64,000 nt of DNA from Epiperipatus broadwayi (taxonomy: Eukaryota; Onychophora; Udeonychophora; Euonychophora; Peripatidae): assembly GCA_028023455.1 (NCBI GenBank), contig JAQFVV010006271.1:1734987-1798986 (forward strand), in the 5' to 3' direction. Shown piece by piece: positions 61,241 to 64,000 of the stretch (its first letter is position 1; every line of letters begins with the position of its first letter). A program made the position numbers and the translations under genes. The notes under the pieces were generated by a model. The model had not been told where the DNA came from and made no database searches. It worked only from the letters and a program-made list of their open reading frames with translations.

Positions 61241-61651
61241 TTGGCATTCTTAAATGTTCTTGTGACAAGACTCCCTCATGGCAAAATCAAAACTACAGTT
61301 TACCGAAAACCTACACATACAGGAAAATACCTAGCCTATACATCTAATCATACCAGAAACACAAAACATGGAGTTATACTATCACTGTGGAATAGAGAAA
61401 AAGAAGTTTGTTCAGAAACTGGTGATTTGGAAAAAGAAATGATCTATATAGAACAGACTCTTAAGAAAAATGGTTATCCATCAGCTGTTATTAAGAAAAC
61501 ATTAAATAGACAACAAAAAGAACCATCAAGAGAAAATACAATTATTAATATTGTAAAGTATCCATACATTCCAAAAATATCAGACAAATTAAGGAAAATC
61601 TGCAATCAGTATAAAATCAGAACAGCTTTCCACAACCATACCACAGTATGA
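61241..61651 (+). CDS. PLE family 1 RT thumb and linker (same protein, shifted frame)
   Basis: Continues the RT: LAFLNVLVTRLPHGKIKTTV (RT6/7-like FLDVLV region) then YRKPTHTGKYL and NREKEVCS, the conserved PLE segment after the palm. It then runs through a basic linker (KKTLNRQQKEPSREN) to a TGA at 61649-61651. Sense coding actually enters this frame before the first Met, at about 61185 (INNISPSIKFTIEPEQ). The endonuclease reading at 61685 is in the same frame, so only this stop separates them. Confidence 0.83.
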   Translation: MAFLNVLVTRLPHGKIKTTVYRKPTHTGKYLAYTSNHTRNTKHGVILSLWNREKEVCSETGDLEKEMIYIEQTLKKNGYPSAVIKKTLNRQQKEPSRENTIINIVKYPYIPKISDKLRKICNQYKIRTAFHNHTTV

Positions 61652-61684
61652 GGAATTCTAACATCTACAAAACCTAAACTTGAA

Positions 61685-62050
61685 ATGCTGCAAAAAAACT
61701 GCATCTATGAAATACCATGTGAATGTGGAAGAACATATATTGGTGAGACCAGCTGTACCATTCAAAAGCACTTGCAAGAACATAAACTGATAATTAAAAG
61801 AGAGAAAACAGATGTGTCTAAGGTAGCAGACCATGTATGGACCAATGAACATATGTTCAATTGGGAAAATACAAAAATATTGGATAAAGAAGAAAAGGTA
61901 CAAAGAAGAAAATTTAAAGAAGCTGCTCACATAACAATGGCAAAAAATCCCATAAGCCAACCTAGTGTGATTATACATAATGTATGGAAACCAGTAATCA
62001 ACTTTGCCCTGAAAAAAAAGTGGAGAAATCAGGAGGAACCTAATAGATAA
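61685..62050 (+). CDS. PLE family 1 GIY-YIG endonuclease domain
   Basis: An open frame of 121 codons: CIYEIPCECGRTYIGETSCT (residues about 6-25), the GIY-YIG core with CxC cysteines, then QKHLQEHK with the expected basic/His-Glu positions (the usual catalytic Arg is replaced by Lys-His, possibly damaging), a MFNWENTKIL segment, KVQRRKFKEAAHI, and a C-terminus VINFALKKKWRNQEEP. Such domains nick target DNA to prime PLE reverse transcription. It is the C-terminal domain of the RT protein, now split off by the stop at 61651. The last 70 codons are also present, antisense, in the left inverted repeat. Confidence 0.85.
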   Translation: MLQKNCIYEIPCECGRTYIGETSCTIQKHLQEHKLIIKREKTDVSKVADHVWTNEHMFNWENTKILDKEEKVQRRKFKEAAHITMAKNPISQPSVIIHNVWKPVINFALKKKWRNQEEPNR

Positions 62051-62082
62051 GTATATGAAATTACTACATACTGTTGCTTTTG

Positions 62083-62170
62083 GCAGGATGGCTCAGTTGG
62101 TTAGAGCGTTACCTTAAATTTCAATAATCAAGAATAGGTGACCTAAGAATCCAGGTTCGAATCTTGTGCT
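62083..62170 (+). other. tRNA-like module in PLE 3' non-coding region
   Basis: GCAGGATGGCTCAGTTGGTT (62083-62102) matches the RNA polymerase III A-box consensus (TGGCNNAGTNGG type), and GGTTCGAATCT (62154-62164) matches the B box. Spacing is about 50 bases, longer than in most tRNAs but acceptable for long-variable-arm types. It begins about 33 bases after the endonuclease stop. Acceptor pairing is poor, so it is a promoter-like relic or SINE head and not a functional tRNA. Confidence 0.75.
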
Positions 62171-62196
62171 AGTACTGACACTGGTCAGGCCAGCAA

Positions 62197-62239
62197 CACC
62201 TGAAGAAGAGGGGAGAAAAATACCTCTCAAAACATTGTG
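62197..62239 (+). ncRNA. Hammerhead-like motif at PLE 3' end (degenerate)
   Basis: CAC then CTGAAGA (62200-62206), AGAGG...CCTCT stem with an A-rich loop, then CAAAACATTGTG. The left inverted copy reads CAAAACGTTGTG, so the ancestor probably had CGAAACGTTGTG, with CpG decay since. That gives CUGANGA / stem II / GAAAC / GUU and a three-pair helix I (CAC with GTG). Penelope elements are known to carry hammerhead motifs in their terminal repeats. This copy lacks the G of GAAA and is unlikely to cleave. Confidence 0.4.
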
Positions 62240-62345
62240 CATATACTAACCTGTTTGCTGTGATATTACTAACATGTTTGCTGTGATATTACTAACAGTT
62301 AATGCATATACTAACCTGTTTGCTGTGATATTACTAACAGTTGAA
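62239..62345. repeat. Minisatellite in right PLE end
   Basis: About three units with GCATATACTAACCTGTTTGC and TGTGATATTACTAACA. Copy number differs from the left inverted copy, so the array has expanded or contracted since the two ends were formed. Confidence 0.88.
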
Positions 62346-62445
62346 TGCATTTGGAATATTTAACTAAAATTAAACTTTTCTAAAGACATTCAACACACAT
62401 ATTAGATGATGGAAATAGTCCAATATAAAAATACAGCTAGAACAC

Positions 62446-62503
62446 CATCATCACAAACTTTCAGAAAAACATTAAGTCATTTATGTATTATAATTATAAT
62501 GTG

Positions 62504-62550
<47 letters not shown>

Positions 62551-64000
62551 CCTGATAATTTTTAAAATTTTCAGTTATTTTTTTTTTGTTTGACCAGTAT
62601 AATGGCATTTCTTAATATTATTAATATATACATAAATCTTTTTTTGTTAATGGATTGCCATTATACATTACTTGGAATTGTGTACTACTTATATTTTTTT
62701 AAAAAAGAAACAATTTCTTTCTTGTGGCTTGGAATAAATATATGTATATAGGAGGAACTGGAAGAGAGAAATAATCTAATTTTTTTTTATTTCTACTTGT
62801 TTCACCCACTACTAAATACAGGCATATTTCAGATTTATTAGAAAATTATTTGAATAAAACTTCTCCTTCCAATTCCCTCCTGCAGTGTTGTGTTCACTGA
62901 TTTCTTTTTAAAATATATATTAGAAAGAAAGAATAAAAACAGAACACACAATTGTTGTTTTTTTAGAAAAATAATTCAATGTTTCTTTTAATTTATATTT
63001 AGAAATATAAAAGCAAATGACATTTGAGTATATATCTCAAAGTGTTCAATTTTATGCATTTTATGAAAAAGATCCAATTCTGCCATATATTTTTTATACT
63101 TTCTTAAAGTCAACCTGAGTGTTTACTAATATATATATATATATATATATACACACCTGGGTCTCTTTTTATGCGGATTTACATAACACAATTTTGAAGT
63201 TATGCGATTCACATTTCTCCGGAAGTCGAACTTTGATAATGCACTATTACTTTAAATAATAAATTTTGCACACTTACGTCATATTGAAAGTAATAGCACA
63301 TTATTGGAATTCGACTTTCATCTTAGTAATTTCAATATTTTCAGTGCTTTATAATAGTAAGATTTTATGCAATAATGAAATTAAAATCATGATTTTCACA
63401 TTTTATGTATACACACATTAAATTTTACAAGATTATAATGTAAAGTTGTTCAAACATTATGCGTGTTAATTTTGCATTTTAAATCACATTCTGTTTTTGC
63501 TTTTTAAAAAAGAATGTAATCAATTATTAATCATTTAGTGTCCGCAAGTTTATTTTTAAAAGGTGAGTAATAGCAGTGGGCACAATTAAAATTGAAAATT
63601 AAAAAAATAAAGACAAAAATAAGAATTTAATCTTTAGTTGTTAGATTAATTACTAATTACATTGTCACCAGAAAATCATTAACACAACATGAGAGAGACA
63701 TTGGCGCTAGTTGTATTTCCTCTTGTGAAGAATCTGATTTTTTACCAGTTTGCAAACGAACCTGTTTATCTGCAAATAATGATAATAATTAAAATGTGTA
63801 TAAAAAAATGTAAATCACTGTAAATTATGCATAAAAATGTATTTTTTTGAATAAAATTAAATATTATAGTTAAAAAAAGTTTATCTTGTATCAATTTTTT
63901 TCAAATTTGAAATTTTTTCTTAGTCATATTTTATTTCCTTATTTTTTTTGCATGAATTTTAAAGTAATTTTACGTTGGTGCTTTGCTTTTATGTGATTTT
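62446..64000. other. Intergenic sequence, no gene seen
   Basis: AT-rich sequence with a TA tract at 62507-62549 and another at about 63131-63150. No gene-like feature. Confidence 0.5.

Larger units (their letters stand above)
59385..62445 (+). mobile_element. Penelope-like element family 1, best copy, with inverted self-repeat
   Basis: The left part, 59385-60050, is the reverse complement of 61835-62440, so the element is flanked on its 5' side by an inverted copy of its own 3' end, including antisense of the last 70 or so endonuclease codons. The body from about 60050 encodes a truncated RT then GIY-YIG endonuclease. The 3' non-coding part holds, in order, a tRNA-like module, a hammerhead-like motif, a minisatellite and a tail. 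Inverted and direct partial repeats ('pseudo-LTRs') are a known Penelope habit; the tRNA-like module inside them is not something I know from the family. Confidence 0.88.

Noticed and set aside
62083-62170. Functional Leu/Ser tRNA gene
   Set aside because: A and B boxes are good, but acceptor and T stems pair poorly and the sequence is repeated at PLE ends.

Overview
This is a eukaryotic nuclear window. It is very AT-rich, long ORFs are almost absent, TA and GATA microsatellites are abundant, and several families of decayed retroelements fill much of it. The repeats comprise Penelope-like elements (PLEs) with GIY-YIG endonucleases, an APE-endonuclease LINE with a WAGH-type C-terminus, a Ty3/Gypsy-like LTR element and foldback MITEs. 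Together with two lone intronless divergent 7TM receptor genes, they fit a lophotrochozoan animal, most likely a mollusc and possibly a cephalopod. That assignment is inference from repeat style; no marker gene fixes it.

Layout. 1-20.7 kb: a non-coding block of about 4.5 kb occurs twice in direct orientation (1525-6035 and 16060-20722). Between the copies lie microsatellites, a foldback repeat (9272-9598), a PLE tail (12340-12450) and a LINE relic (13494-14440). 20.7-21.8 kb: an abrupt G-rich then C-poor island that looks foreign or misassembled. 22.1-24.95 kb: the best LINE copy, broken by many stops. 26.6-27.1 kb: a palindromic MITE. 27.76-28.16 kb: a 200-bp unit repeated twice. 28.3-29.3 kb: 7TM receptor A. 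29.9-33.2 kb: a possible LTR element running into a 500-N gap. 34.0 kb: a tRNA-Gly(TCC)-like retropseudogene. 36.2-39.4 kb: a decayed PLE (family 1). 42.5-43.5 kb: 7TM receptor B, paralogous to A. 46.1-47.0 kb: three copies of a short repeat carrying a hammerhead-ribozyme-like core. 47.4-54.4 kb: a decayed Gypsy-like element whose 5' LTR is followed by a 330-bp-arm foldback. 54.4-55.3 kb: the 3' part of a second PLE family. 57.9-58.6 kb: a minus-strand LINE relic. 59.4-62.45 kb: the best-preserved PLE (family 1), flanked by inverted copies of its own 3' end.

The only host protein-coding genes I can support are the two single-exon receptors. The most interesting material is in the repeats. Family 1 PLE ends contain a class-II-tRNA-like module next to a hammerhead-like motif, inside inverted terminal repeats. 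A separate repeat of about 180-200 bp has the layout expected of an animal retrozyme: a CTGATGA / short stem / GAAAC core, a palindromic helix III and a pairable helix I. Large foldbacks could give long double-stranded RNA if transcribed. All ribozyme and retrozyme statements are structural inference by eye and need folding and consensus work.
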